Source: Wansuia hejianensis
GTDB taxonomy: Bacteria > Bacillota > Clostridia > Lachnospirales > Lachnospiraceae
NCBI RefSeq assembly: GCF_014337215.1
Contig: NZ_CP060635.1
Location: 3,233,501 to 3,297,500, forward strand
Reading direction: 5' to 3'
DNA: 64,000 nt
Part shown: positions 16,573-25,055 of the stretch, piece after piece
How positions within the stretch are numbered: the first letter of the stretch is position 1
How the letters are laid out: every line of letters starts with the position of its first letter
Position numbers and translations under genes: made by a program
Notes under the pieces: generated by a model
What the model saw: the letters and a program-made list of their open reading frames with translations, nothing else
Database searches by the model: none
What the model was told of the DNA's origin: nothing

Positions 16573-17808
16573 ATGAAATTGAAAAAGCTCACAGCGGTTT
16601 TGCTCGTTTCCAGTATGGCGCTTTCCTTAACGGCCTGCGGCGGCGAGAAAGGTTCTGCGACAGCAGCCAGTGCGTCAAGCTCTGCAGGTTCCGGCACAAC
16701 AAGCTCTGCGTCAAGCTCTTCAGCAAGCTCTGCGAAATCAGGTTCTGCGGCATCGAATTCTGCGGCGGGTGAAGCAGACGCAACGGTAGGTACTGTTGAC
16801 GAAGACGTGGATTATGCGGCAGGTGAAACCTACAAATTTGTATATATCTGCAGCGATGACCAGACGCTGATGCAGCAGATGCTGGAAGCTTATAAAGCGC
16901 TGGAAAAAAAGTATAATTTCACAATTGAGTATGTTCCCTGTGAAGGCGTCGACGAAGTGTTTGTGACGAACCTGCAGACTCTGGTAGACCGCGGTGATGT
17001 GGATGGCCTGATCGTTGAAAGCAATACATCTATGAGTGACGCCCTGCTTCCTATTCTGCAGGAATCCGGAATTCCGTGGATTAATCAGTTTACAGAGTTT
17101 TATGATGAGGACGGCAATGTGGCTACCCCTACCGTTATTATTCCTCAGTGGCAGTCCGGCTATGATTCATTAGAGTGGATTTGCCAGAACTATAAAGATT
17201 ACTGGGGTGATGTAGATCCGTCGGAAGTTGGCCTGATCAACGTTGACTTTTCTACCTCTCAGCCGCTGGCAGACCGTACAAAGGGTATTAATGACTGCTT
17301 TATAGAATATGGCTTTCCTGAGGAAAACATTTTTGTTACAGACTCCTTTGCGCTTGGCGAGCAGTATTGGATGACCCTCGACGGCGGCTATCAGCCGACC
17401 GCTACAACTGTAGCAGCGCATCCGGAGATCAAGTACTGGATGATGTCCTCCTGTCTGGAGTATTACGCACAGGGTGCGGCTCGTGCTGCAGAAGATCTGG
17501 GTATTAACGACAGCATGCTGATATCCGACGTTGGTTCCCCGCTATTTATTGAGGAAACAGAATCTGGTTATGAGGGCGCATGGAAATGCTGTATTGCCAT
17601 TAATAACTATGCGTACGCTACCCCGATTATCCTGGGGCTGAGAGCTCTCTGTGACGGACGTGCGACGGCTGAGACACTGTGGCCGGATAAGCATGACTAC
17701 TTCTCGGATCATGATGCTTATGGCACCTGGAGAGCAGATTATTCCATCGTTACAAAAGACACGTATAAGGATTATCTGGAAGAAATTGAAGCGATTTATG
17801 GGCCGTAA
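16573..17808 (+). CDS. Substrate-binding lipoprotein of the ribose-type ABC importer (Peripla_BP_4-like)
   Basis: 411 residues. A signal peptide with lipobox SLTAC puts the lipid-carrying cysteine near residue 22. Next comes a 45-residue linker made almost only of Ser, Ala, Gly and Thr (about 25-70), then a periplasmic-binding-type domain: YKFVYICSDDQTLMQQML, VDGLIVESNTS, GIPWINQF, ARAAEDLGI. Several aromatic residues (W, Y, F) are spread through the ligand region, as expected for sugars or aromatic ligands. AGGAGGAAAAAAGGT precedes the ATG. It presents the substrate to the adjacent permeases; the ligand is unknown. Confidence 0.87.
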   Translation: MKLKKLTAVLLVSSMALSLTACGGEKGSATAASASSSAGSGTTSSASSSSASSAKSGSAASNSAAGEADATVGTVDEDVDYAAGETYKFVYICSDDQTLMQQMLEAYKALEKKYNFTIEYVPCEGVDEVFVTNLQTLVDRGDVDGLIVESNTSMSDALLPILQESGIPWINQFTEFYDEDGNVATPTVIIPQWQSGYDSLEWICQNYKDYWGDVDPSEVGLINVDFSTSQPLADRTKGINDCFIEYGFPEENIFVTDSFALGEQYWMTLDGGYQPTATTVAAHPEIKYWMMSSCLEYYAQGAARAAEDLGINDSMLISDVGSPLFIEETESGYEGAWKCCIAINNYAYATPIILGLRALCDGRATAETLWPDKHDYFSDHDAYGTWRADYSIVTKDTYKDYLEEIEAIYGP

Positions 17809-17845
17809 CGCTTATTGCAGATGATAGATGAATGTTTCAATGGGT

Positions 17846-17870
17846 TGCCGCAGGGCTTGTCCCTGCGGCA
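17846..17870 (+). other. Short perfect hairpin after the binding-protein gene
   Basis: TGCCGCAGGG-CTTGT-CCCTGCGGCA, 37 bases after the stop, without a T-run. Probably an mRNA 3'-end stabiliser or partial attenuator ahead of the enzyme genes. The remainder of 17871-18057 shows no gene. Confidence 0.5.
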
Positions 17871-18057
17871 TCAGACCGAAAAGGCCGGAAGAGTTCTGTA
17901 TGGCGGCTACTGCCGGGCGGAAAAAAATGAGGGATTTAACAAAAAAGGAAAACGCAGGCAGCCGGAGCAGGCGCTGCGGATGAATATTGAAAATAAGTGT
18001 CTTAGGCAGCTTACATAAAAATGAATAAAAAAACGGCACGAAAGGGGAATCGGATTT

Positions 18058-19092
18058 ATGAGTGAAAGAAAAGCAAGATGGGCCATATGGAGTGTGGGAA
18101 ACATTGCGAACCGAGTAATCATAGAGATGAGAGAGGCAACAGAATATGATGTGGCTGCTGTTTGCTCATCCAATATAAATAAAGCACAAAAATTTATCGA
18201 AGATAACGGTTTGTCAGAAGCCAAGGCGTACGATGACATTAAAGAAGTGTTAAAAAGAGAGGATATTGATATCGTATATATCGCTTCTCCGCCGTGGCTT
18301 CATGTAGAGCACTGCTGCCAGGTGATGGAATCGGGCAAGGCGGTTCTCTGTGAGAAGCCCATGACATTAAATTATCAGGACGCCGTGGATATTGCCTACT
18401 GTGCCAGAAAGAATCATGTATTCTGCGCGGAAGGCATCTGGAGCAACTATTTCCCGGCAGTGAAGAAGATGAGGGAGTGGATCGGTGCAGGCAGGATCGG
18501 CAATGTGGTGGAGATCATCACAACCTTTGGGTTTCCGATGTGCGAGATCGGCAATCCGTCGGATATGTCCCACTGGGGGAATAAAATGTCTTCCGGCGGC
18601 GGCGCACTCTCACAGTTCGGATGCTATAACGTAAACCTTTCCCAGTATGTCTACGGGCAAAAGCCAGAGGAGATCCTGGGCAAGAGCCAGAGGCTTCCTT
18701 TTGAAGACGGAAGCGATGTCAATACCGCGTTTATCCTGTCCTATGACGGCGGTGCCCGCCATTCCATGGTCTCCTGTTCCTGGGATGCGAGGACTGTCAG
18801 CGATTCAAGGATCAGCGGTACAAAAGGCGAGATAGTGATTGGAAGGCCGTTCTTCGCGCCGTTCAGGGCAGAGCTGTATACCCATAAGGATCACTTTTGG
18901 TATAACGATCTGGAGGAGACATTTGAGGACCCATATGGCGGGACAGGGCGAGAGGGATTCAAATACCAGTTCGATGCCGTTTCAAAATATGTGACTGAAG
19001 GCAGGACTGAAGCAGAGGAGGTTCCGTTGCAGTACAGCCTGGATCTGGCTTACACAATGGAGCAGATTCGTAAAACGTTAAAAATGATCTAG
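18058..19092 (+). CDS. Gfo/Idh/MocA-family oxidoreductase
   Basis: 344 residues with an N-terminal Rossmann domain (ARWAIWSVGNIANRVI, a variant of GxGxxG), the family marker LCEKPMTLN near residue 99, and a C-terminal alpha/beta substrate domain (WSNYFPAVKKMREWIGAGRIGNVVEI). Such enzymes are NAD(P)-dependent dehydrogenases of sugars, inositols and their derivatives; some keep a bound nicotinamide for oxidation-elimination chemistry. The ATG at 18058 follows AAAGGGGAA. Directly behind a sugar-type importer, it probably oxidises the imported compound. The exact substrate is unknown. Confidence 0.88.
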   Translation: MSERKARWAIWSVGNIANRVIIEMREATEYDVAAVCSSNINKAQKFIEDNGLSEAKAYDDIKEVLKREDIDIVYIASPPWLHVEHCCQVMESGKAVLCEKPMTLNYQDAVDIAYCARKNHVFCAEGIWSNYFPAVKKMREWIGAGRIGNVVEIITTFGFPMCEIGNPSDMSHWGNKMSSGGGALSQFGCYNVNLSQYVYGQKPEEILGKSQRLPFEDGSDVNTAFILSYDGGARHSMVSCSWDARTVSDSRISGTKGEIVIGRPFFAPFRAELYTHKDHFWYNDLEETFEDPYGGTGREGFKYQFDAVSKYVTEGRTEAEEVPLQYSLDLAYTMEQIRKTLKMI

Positions 19093-19118
19093 TTAAAAAA
19101 AGAAAGGAGAATAAAACC

Positions 19119-20606
19119 ATGAGAATTTATGGGAACTATGACGTTGTAATTGTAGGCGGCGGTGCTTCCGGGTGCTGTGCAGCTATAGCAGCGGCGCGTG
19201 AAGGTGCGAACACATTGGTAATTGAGCAGTTAGGTGCGGTTGGAGGAATGATGAACATCAGCGGACCTCCAGGATGGGCATTCAGCCATCTGTATAATGA
19301 ATCCGGTGAAAGAATCATTGCCGGTATCGTAGAAGAGCTTTATCAGGATCTGTACAAGGACGGACTGGCTTTCCATCCGCCGCTGGACCAGTATAAACAG
19401 CTTCACGTACAGACCAACGTAGATGTTGACTGGTGCGGGCTTCTTCTGTTCGAGAAGATGAGAGAAGCGGGCGTTCATTTCCTGCTTCACACCATGGCGG
19501 TGGATGTATTAAAAGAAGGCAACTGTGTAAAAGGTGTGGTTGTTGAGAACTGCGAAGGCCGCATGGCTGTTATGGGCAAGATAATCATCGAAGCTTCCGG
19601 CGAAGGCGAGATCTGCAAAAAGGCAGGCGTTGAATATCAGCAGATCGACAGGACGAAGGAAGAGCTGGATCCGCCGTCCATCACATTCCATATGGATGGT
19701 ATTGATTGGGACAAAGCCTGGCAGTATTACAAGGATAACCCGGATGAGTGGGTGCCGGCATGGATTAAAGGAATGCCCGGCTGGGAGAATTCCAGAGTGG
19801 CTAAGAACCGTATAGAGGCTCTTGAAAAATACGATAACCTGATTGACTGTGTCATGGACGGCGTTACCGATAACATCGATTATCAGGCGCTGACGCTGGA
19901 AGCAATCAAAAACGGCGATATGCATCCCTATGGCGACCTGGGACATTTCTTCACTCCCAGACAGTTTGGCCATGTGCAGGCTGCCTTCCAGCATACTGCG
20001 CAGATTAAAGATTGTGATACCACGAATATTACGGAATGGTCTGCAGGTGAGGTTGAGGCACGCCGTCAGGTAGTCATTTCCATCAAGGCGATTCAGAAAT
20101 ACCTTCCCGGCTATGAGCATGCGTACCTGACCAGAATTACCACCACCATGCGTACCCGTGAAGGACGGCATACAGTTGGCGATTATCAGATGGTTGCAAC
20201 GGACGTTTCAAGCTGTGCTAAATTCCCGGATGTTATGGCTAAGTGTGGAATGAGCGCTACTGCAGGCGGACCGTTCCATTCAGCGGCCACCCCGGGCACA
20301 GCATATAATGTGACGGAAGGCAAGGTTGGTTATGTACCTGCTGACGGCGGATCTTACGATATTCCTTACCGCGCATTCGTGCCGAAGGGGATTGAAGGCA
20401 TGCTGATGACGGGCAAGCTGGTATCCTGCACGCCGGACTTCAAGCGTGACCTCCTTCCTGACAATATGATATGGGGACAGGCAGCCGGAACAGCGGCGGC
20501 AGTCTGCGTCAGGACAGGCAAGACGCCCAGAGAGCTGGAAGCAGACGTATCCGAGGTTCAGGATATCCTGCGCAGGAACGGGGCGATCCTGGAAGGCACA
20601 AAATAA
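19119..20606 (+). CDS. FAD-dependent oxidoreductase (FAD_oxidored / PF12831-like)
   Basis: 495 residues. The N-terminal dinucleotide-binding motif is DVVIVGGGASGCCAAIAAA, with IEQLGAVGGMM after it. The middle is charged, a TTTMRTREGRH segment lies near residue 347, and the C-terminal FAD-contacting block has LMTGKLVSC and NMIWGQAAGTAAAVCV. This group has little-characterised members that oxidise sugar-like or aromatic alcohols with FAD. AAAGGAGAA precedes the start. It lies between the Gfo/Idh enzyme and the iron alcohol dehydrogenase in one transcript, so the three probably act in succession. No membrane or secretion signal is seen. Confidence 0.85.
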   Translation: MRIYGNYDVVIVGGGASGCCAAIAAAREGANTLVIEQLGAVGGMMNISGPPGWAFSHLYNESGERIIAGIVEELYQDLYKDGLAFHPPLDQYKQLHVQTNVDVDWCGLLLFEKMREAGVHFLLHTMAVDVLKEGNCVKGVVVENCEGRMAVMGKIIIEASGEGEICKKAGVEYQQIDRTKEELDPPSITFHMDGIDWDKAWQYYKDNPDEWVPAWIKGMPGWENSRVAKNRIEALEKYDNLIDCVMDGVTDNIDYQALTLEAIKNGDMHPYGDLGHFFTPRQFGHVQAAFQHTAQIKDCDTTNITEWSAGEVEARRQVVISIKAIQKYLPGYEHAYLTRITTTMRTREGRHTVGDYQMVATDVSSCAKFPDVMAKCGMSATAGGPFHSAATPGTAYNVTEGKVGYVPADGGSYDIPYRAFVPKGIEGMLMTGKLVSCTPDFKRDLLPDNMIWGQAAGTAAAVCVRTGKTPRELEADVSEVQDILRRNGAILEGTK

Positions 20607-20626
20607 ATGGAAGGGGATGAATGTTA

Positions 20627-21916
20627 ATGGATAAAAGATATGAAGACAAGCTGGTCATGATGCCAACGGAGATGAATCAGTTTTTCAGCCCCGTACAATA
20701 TGCGGTCATGGGACAGAAATCCATGGTATATCAAGGAAGCGGCGCAATCTCCATGATAAAAAATATCTGCGCCTGTGAGGGATGGAAGAAAGTCCTGCTG
20801 GTGATTGATCCGGGCGTCCTGAAGGTGGGCGGCGCGGACAGTGTGATCAGGGTTGTAGAAGATGCAGGGCTGGAATATAAGATTTTCTCCAAGATTGAGC
20901 CGAATCCTTTGGCGGAGGATGTGGAAGAGATAGGACTTCCCATGTACCGGGAAATGGGCGCTGACTGTCTGATCGCCGTAGGCGGCGGTTCCACCATGGA
21001 CAGCGCAAAGGGCATTGCAATGATCGGTGAATCCGATAATGATATCGTAGACTGTGAGAAGGTATCCTTCACGGCGAATCCCTATGTGGATCTTCCCTGG
21101 AAGACCTATCCGATGATCGCGGTCACCACCACGTGCGGGACCGGATCTGAGGTGATCCGCAATGCCGTCATCACGGAGAGAAATGGCCACAAGGGCGTTC
21201 TGATGCACGACTGTATTCTTCCGAAATATGCGATTGAAGACCCGGATCTTTTGGCCAGCCTTCCGGCCCATGTGGCTTCCTCCACGGTCATGGACGCTTT
21301 TGTCCAGTCCGTAGAATCCTATGTGAGCAACGCCGCCACTCTGTTTTCAGAGATGTGCTCGATGCGTGCCATCGAGCTGCTGGGGCCGAACCTGGTGAAA
21401 TATGTCCGCAATCCCTCGGACCCTGTGGTCGCTGACTGCATCAGCAAGGGATCCATGCTGGGCGGCATGGCCTGGAACGGTTCTTTCCCGTGCCAGATCC
21501 ACGGCTGCAACCATCCGATCACCGAGATCCTGCATATTTCCCACGGCGACGCCTGCGCGATCCTGCTTCCATGGTTTGTAGAGTGGAACGGAGAGAACGC
21601 GAAGGAAAAATTCTGGAAGGTACATAATGCCATGTATCCGCTGGATCAGGTTTCCTTCCCGGATTTCACCATTGATGATTTTGTGAAGAAGCTCATGAAG
21701 CTGAACTATGACCTGAACATCATGAACAACATGACGATGGACGAGTATGTGAAATGGCGCGGCACCGCAGAAGGCTGCACAGACGAGACATGCAGGCAGA
21801 TTATTGAAGCCCAGTATGGACCCTCTTACACAGCTCCCCGCAAAACATCAAAAGAAGAAATGCTGCAGGCACTGATCGCAGTGAACAACGGCAGGTATAT
21901 TTACAGGCCGGAATAA
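20627..21916 (+). CDS. Iron-containing alcohol dehydrogenase
   Basis: 429 residues of the Fe-ADH superfamily. The coenzyme loop is GGGSTMDSAKGIA and the middle contains TCGTGSEVIRNAVIT. The metal-site region has HGCNHPITEILHISHGDACA, near the usual His...His spacing. The ATG at 20627 lies 10 bases after AAGGGG; the in-frame ATG at 20621 is too close to it. Members reduce or oxidise small alcohols and aldehydes with NAD(H). The final 60 residues are an extension with a CTDETC pair, not obvious in classical members. Position suggests it handles an aldehyde or alcohol intermediate of the island pathway. Confidence 0.87.
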   Translation: MDKRYEDKLVMMPTEMNQFFSPVQYAVMGQKSMVYQGSGAISMIKNICACEGWKKVLLVIDPGVLKVGGADSVIRVVEDAGLEYKIFSKIEPNPLAEDVEEIGLPMYREMGADCLIAVGGGSTMDSAKGIAMIGESDNDIVDCEKVSFTANPYVDLPWKTYPMIAVTTTCGTGSEVIRNAVITERNGHKGVLMHDCILPKYAIEDPDLLASLPAHVASSTVMDAFVQSVESYVSNAATLFSEMCSMRAIELLGPNLVKYVRNPSDPVVADCISKGSMLGGMAWNGSFPCQIHGCNHPITEILHISHGDACAILLPWFVEWNGENAKEKFWKVHNAMYPLDQVSFPDFTIDDFVKKLMKLNYDLNIMNNMTMDEYVKWRGTAEGCTDETCRQIIEAQYGPSYTAPRKTSKEEMLQALIAVNNGRYIYRPE

Positions 21917-22007
21917 TTTCATCTGACAATTTCTCATGTTTGTTACTCAATCTGCAGGGGGAGAGGCGGCCGGGCTGCCCTCTTCCCCACTACAGAAAGG
22001 CTGATAC

Positions 22008-23216
22008 ATGAACAGTAAAAGATATAAATATCTGATATTGGCTGCTCTGTGCATGGTAGGCTTCATAAGCATGTTTTGCCAGTACCAGATGCAGCCCATG
22101 GCGAATGAGATTAAAAGCACGATGAGCCTGACGGACTCCCAGTATTCGGCTTTATTCACGGCCCCCATGGCGCCGGCGATTTTCATCAGCCTCATATGCG
22201 GCATTATTGTTGATAAATTTGGCGGTCGCTGGCCGATGTTCCTGAGCCTTGTTCTGGGAACCCTGGGTTTATGGGGCCGGGTATTTGCCACGAGCTATGG
22301 CACTCTGTACCTGTGCATATTTGTGGTAGGGTTTGCCGCTACCTTCGGCAATTCTTCCAATGCTAAAATGTTTGGCGGATGGTTTTCACCGGCAGAGAGC
22401 AGCGTATGCATAGGGATCTATATGGCCTTCGGCGCGCTGGCTACGGCAGCGGCTACAGCCACGACGCCGCACATGCCCTCCCTGAAGGCCGCCTATATAG
22501 TCTCGGCTGTGATCATCACGTTTGTTACGGTGTTCTGGTTCCTGTTTTACAGAGACAGGCGCGCTGTGGGGCGTCAGGAGGAAGCCAGTGCCGGTATTGG
22601 CGCTGAGAAAAAAGAAGGTCTTTTTGCCACGATAAAGGTCGTTCTCCGGCAGAAGGATATCCTGCTGGCCGGTTTTGCAGATATGCTTTTATATGGCGGA
22701 CTGCAGTCTCTGTCAGTTTTCCTCGGAATTATCCTGATGGAAAAAGGGATGAGCCAGAGCCAGGCAGGAGCGACTTCAGCGTTTGTTGCCGTCGGCATGT
22801 TTGTGGGAAATCTGATGGTTCCCTGGATCGTGGGGAAGAGCGGGAAGATGCGCCGCACACTGTGCTGTTTTGGGGCGGCCGGCGGAATCCTTACGGTTCT
22901 GGTGGCGTTTATCCCGAACGGTATGCTGCTGAAGGTGGTCTTGCTGTGCGGAGGACTGCTGATCGGGGGATGTGTGCCGGTATTAATGTCCGTACCGCTC
23001 AGGCTGAAATCAATCGGTGTTCAGAGAACCGGTACGGCTGGCGGGCTGATTGCTACCTTCCAGCTTCTGGGAGCCGTGGTAATCCCCACTTATGTTATTT
23101 CAAGAATTGCTGCAGGCAACTATACGCTGTTTGTAATTCTCTGCGGATGCTTCTCCATTGCGGGAGCGGCGCTGATAGGCTTCTTATCCCGCAGCATGGA
23201 GGTTGGTAAGGTTTAA
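22008..23216 (+). CDS. MFS transporter (CynX/NarK-like organic-anion type)
   Basis: 402 residues with about 12 hydrophobic segments. The start MNSKRYKYLILAALCMVGF is preceded by AGAAAGG. IVDKFGGRWPMFLSLVLG is the MFS loop 2-3 motif, and SNAKMFGGWFSP resembles the helix 5 area of nitrate/nitrite-type and OFA-type MFS carriers. The middle loop carries a basic patch (FYRDRRAVGRQEE). This is the third MFS carrier of the region, unlike the other two in sequence, so it may export a product or import an alternative substrate. A short G/C-rich hairpin precedes it at about 21958-21988. Confidence 0.8.
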   Translation: MNSKRYKYLILAALCMVGFISMFCQYQMQPMANEIKSTMSLTDSQYSALFTAPMAPAIFISLICGIIVDKFGGRWPMFLSLVLGTLGLWGRVFATSYGTLYLCIFVVGFAATFGNSSNAKMFGGWFSPAESSVCIGIYMAFGALATAAATATTPHMPSLKAAYIVSAVIITFVTVFWFLFYRDRRAVGRQEEASAGIGAEKKEGLFATIKVVLRQKDILLAGFADMLLYGGLQSLSVFLGIILMEKGMSQSQAGATSAFVAVGMFVGNLMVPWIVGKSGKMRRTLCCFGAAGGILTVLVAFIPNGMLLKVVLLCGGLLIGGCVPVLMSVPLRLKSIGVQRTGTAGGLIATFQLLGAVVIPTYVISRIAAGNYTLFVILCGCFSIAGAALIGFLSRSMEVGKV

Positions 23217-23243
23217 TTTTTAGAAAATAGGAGGTAAATGTAC

Positions 23244-24953
23244 ATGGTTAATTTGAATTCCCTTCTGGACCCGCGGGGGCTCCAGGAAAGAACGGTCATC
23301 CAGCTGGCCAAACGTCCCACGCTGGAGGAACTGAAAAAAGGCAAGATTTTATTTTACAATAACACAAAGCTGGGATTCTGCAATTATTATACGGTGTTTG
23401 ACCGCATTAAAGAGCACTTGGAAGAAATCGGCGCCGATCCGGCGAACTGGGTGGAATATACAGAGACCGTACGCGGCAAGGATGCGGCGATGCTGGCTGA
23501 CTATGCGGCAATGTTGGCAAAGGAAAAACCGGTTGCGGCAATCGTGGCATTCGGCGATATGGGAACCTCTTCATCCACAACAGTCCTCACAATCGCTCTG
23601 GAAAAGCTTGGAATCCCGGCTGTCTATATGACAGCGCCTCCAGGAACCGGCATTACAGAAGGCGTCGGACTGTACCGCGCGGGACATCTCTGCCTCTGCT
23701 CAGTGGATATCATGCAGGCTTCTACCGTCGAAGAGGTTGCGGCGGAAGTAGACAAGAAGTGGGATTATATTCTGAAATCTCTGACTACCAACGGCGAAGA
23801 GCTGGAGGAACTGGCCCGTATCGACGCAAAGATGGATCTGGTTCCGCCCAGGGCTGACGGCCTGCTGCCGCTGGAACTCAAGCTCAATGAGGAAGAGCTG
23901 GCCGAACCGGGTGCAGGGCTGGAGGAGATCAATGACTTCTTCAACCAGGAGCATATCAGCGACGGTCTGCCTATCATTCCGCCGACTAAAGCCCGCTATG
24001 AGAAAATGATGGAATACTGCCCCTTTGATGAGGATCTGGTACTCTGCGATCCCAGCGGCCCCAGCGGAAAAGTGGTTACGGTAAAGGATGTTGCCATCGC
24101 GGCCATTATGGCAGGATGCAAGCCCAACGCCATGCCCGTGCTGGTAGCGGCTTTCAAGGCGCTGAATTCTAAGAAATATAACCTGAACCAGTCAGTCACC
24201 ACCTCCCATCCGGGCGGAAATCTGGTACTGGTATCCGGACCGATCGCCCAGGAAATCGGAATTTCCGGAAAACAGGGCTGCCAGGGTCCGGGATGGCCGG
24301 CAAATGCAACGATCGGCCGTGCGGTTAATCTGGTGATGATGAACATATTCCGTTCTGTACCGGGCGTGTGCGATCTGGACTGCATCGCTTCCCAGGCTGA
24401 ATTCACATATTGCTTCGCAGAGGAGCCGGAGCTGGCCCAGTGGAATATGATTAATGAGGATCATTATGATTCTGAGACAACGACTGTCTATGTGCTGAAG
24501 GCAGAGCCGCTCCATGACATCATTGATTTCCTGAGTCTGGACGGTCATGACCTTTTGGATACCATCACTCACTGCTGTACGACTCTCGGTTCCAACAATG
24601 CGTACATGCCTGGCCCGCTGATCGTCTGCCTGACCCCTGATCATGGAATCATGCTGAAAAAAGCCGGCTATACCAAGGAGATGATTCAGGAACACATCCA
24701 CCAGTATGTGTACCACGAGGTACCGATGGTGCGGAACAGAGGGCTTGTGCCGGTTCGTCCGAAAGAATGGGAAAACCGCCATCCGCTGCCCGTTACCCGT
24801 TCGCCGAAGGATGTGGAAGTCGTAGTAATCGGCGGCCGCGGCGGCCATTCCGGAGTAATTCTCCCGTGGGCGCTGCACAGTGAAGGCTGTGTGGAGCCGG
24901 TCGCGCTTCCTGACGGCAAGATTGCAAAATCCATCAACGAATTTAAAAAATAA
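23244..24953 (+). CDS. UGSC-like / DGLPIIPP-domain fusion protein
   Basis: 569 residues in two parts. Residues 1-230 resemble UGSC-motif (seleno)proteins: KILFYNNTKLGF start and AIVAFGDMGTSSSTTV, where UGSC members usually have a GD-U/C-GSC-like loop. Here selenocysteine or cysteine is absent (GDMGTSS, 104-110). Residues 235-569 start ISDGLPIIPPTKARYEKM and continue through VAIAAIMAGCKPNAMPV, TSHPGGNLVLVSGPIA and GPGWPANATIGRAVNL. This second domain is often a separate gene next to UGSC genes (recollection, not searched). Function of both domains is unknown. The ATG at 23244 sits 9 bases after GGAGG; the one at 23238 is too close. It follows the MFS carrier in the operon. Confidence 0.72.
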   Translation: MVNLNSLLDPRGLQERTVIQLAKRPTLEELKKGKILFYNNTKLGFCNYYTVFDRIKEHLEEIGADPANWVEYTETVRGKDAAMLADYAAMLAKEKPVAAIVAFGDMGTSSSTTVLTIALEKLGIPAVYMTAPPGTGITEGVGLYRAGHLCLCSVDIMQASTVEEVAAEVDKKWDYILKSLTTNGEELEELARIDAKMDLVPPRADGLLPLELKLNEEELAEPGAGLEEINDFFNQEHISDGLPIIPPTKARYEKMMEYCPFDEDLVLCDPSGPSGKVVTVKDVAIAAIMAGCKPNAMPVLVAAFKALNSKKYNLNQSVTTSHPGGNLVLVSGPIAQEIGISGKQGCQGPGWPANATIGRAVNLVMMNIFRSVPGVCDLDCIASQAEFTYCFAEEPELAQWNMINEDHYDSETTTVYVLKAEPLHDIIDFLSLDGHDLLDTITHCCTTLGSNNAYMPGPLIVCLTPDHGIMLKKAGYTKEMIQEHIHQYVYHEVPMVRNRGLVPVRPKEWENRHPLPVTRSPKDVEVVVIGGRGGHSGVILPWALHSEGCVEPVALPDGKIAKSINEFKK

Positions 24954-24966
24954 TCTGCTATAAATC

Positions 24967-25008
24967 ATAAGGGATGAACAGACTGTCAAGGATTGTTTAT
25001 CCCTTATC
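24967..25008 (+). other. Stem-loop between the UGSC-like fusion and UroD-like 5
   Basis: ATAAGGGATGAACA pairs with TGTTTATCCCTTAT (one G-T) over a 14-base loop. It is followed by CCTAAACTTTCATA rather than a T-run, so it is a weak terminator at most or a processing site dividing the long operon. Confidence 0.45.
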
Positions 25009-25055
25009 CTAAACTTTCATAGCAAAAAGCGGATACATGAGACGGAGGAAAAAGC

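Noticed and set aside
17815..18018. 67-codon frame between the ABC binding protein and the Gfo/Idh gene
   Set aside because: Contains a perfect hairpin, lacks a ribosome site and shows no recognisable protein features.
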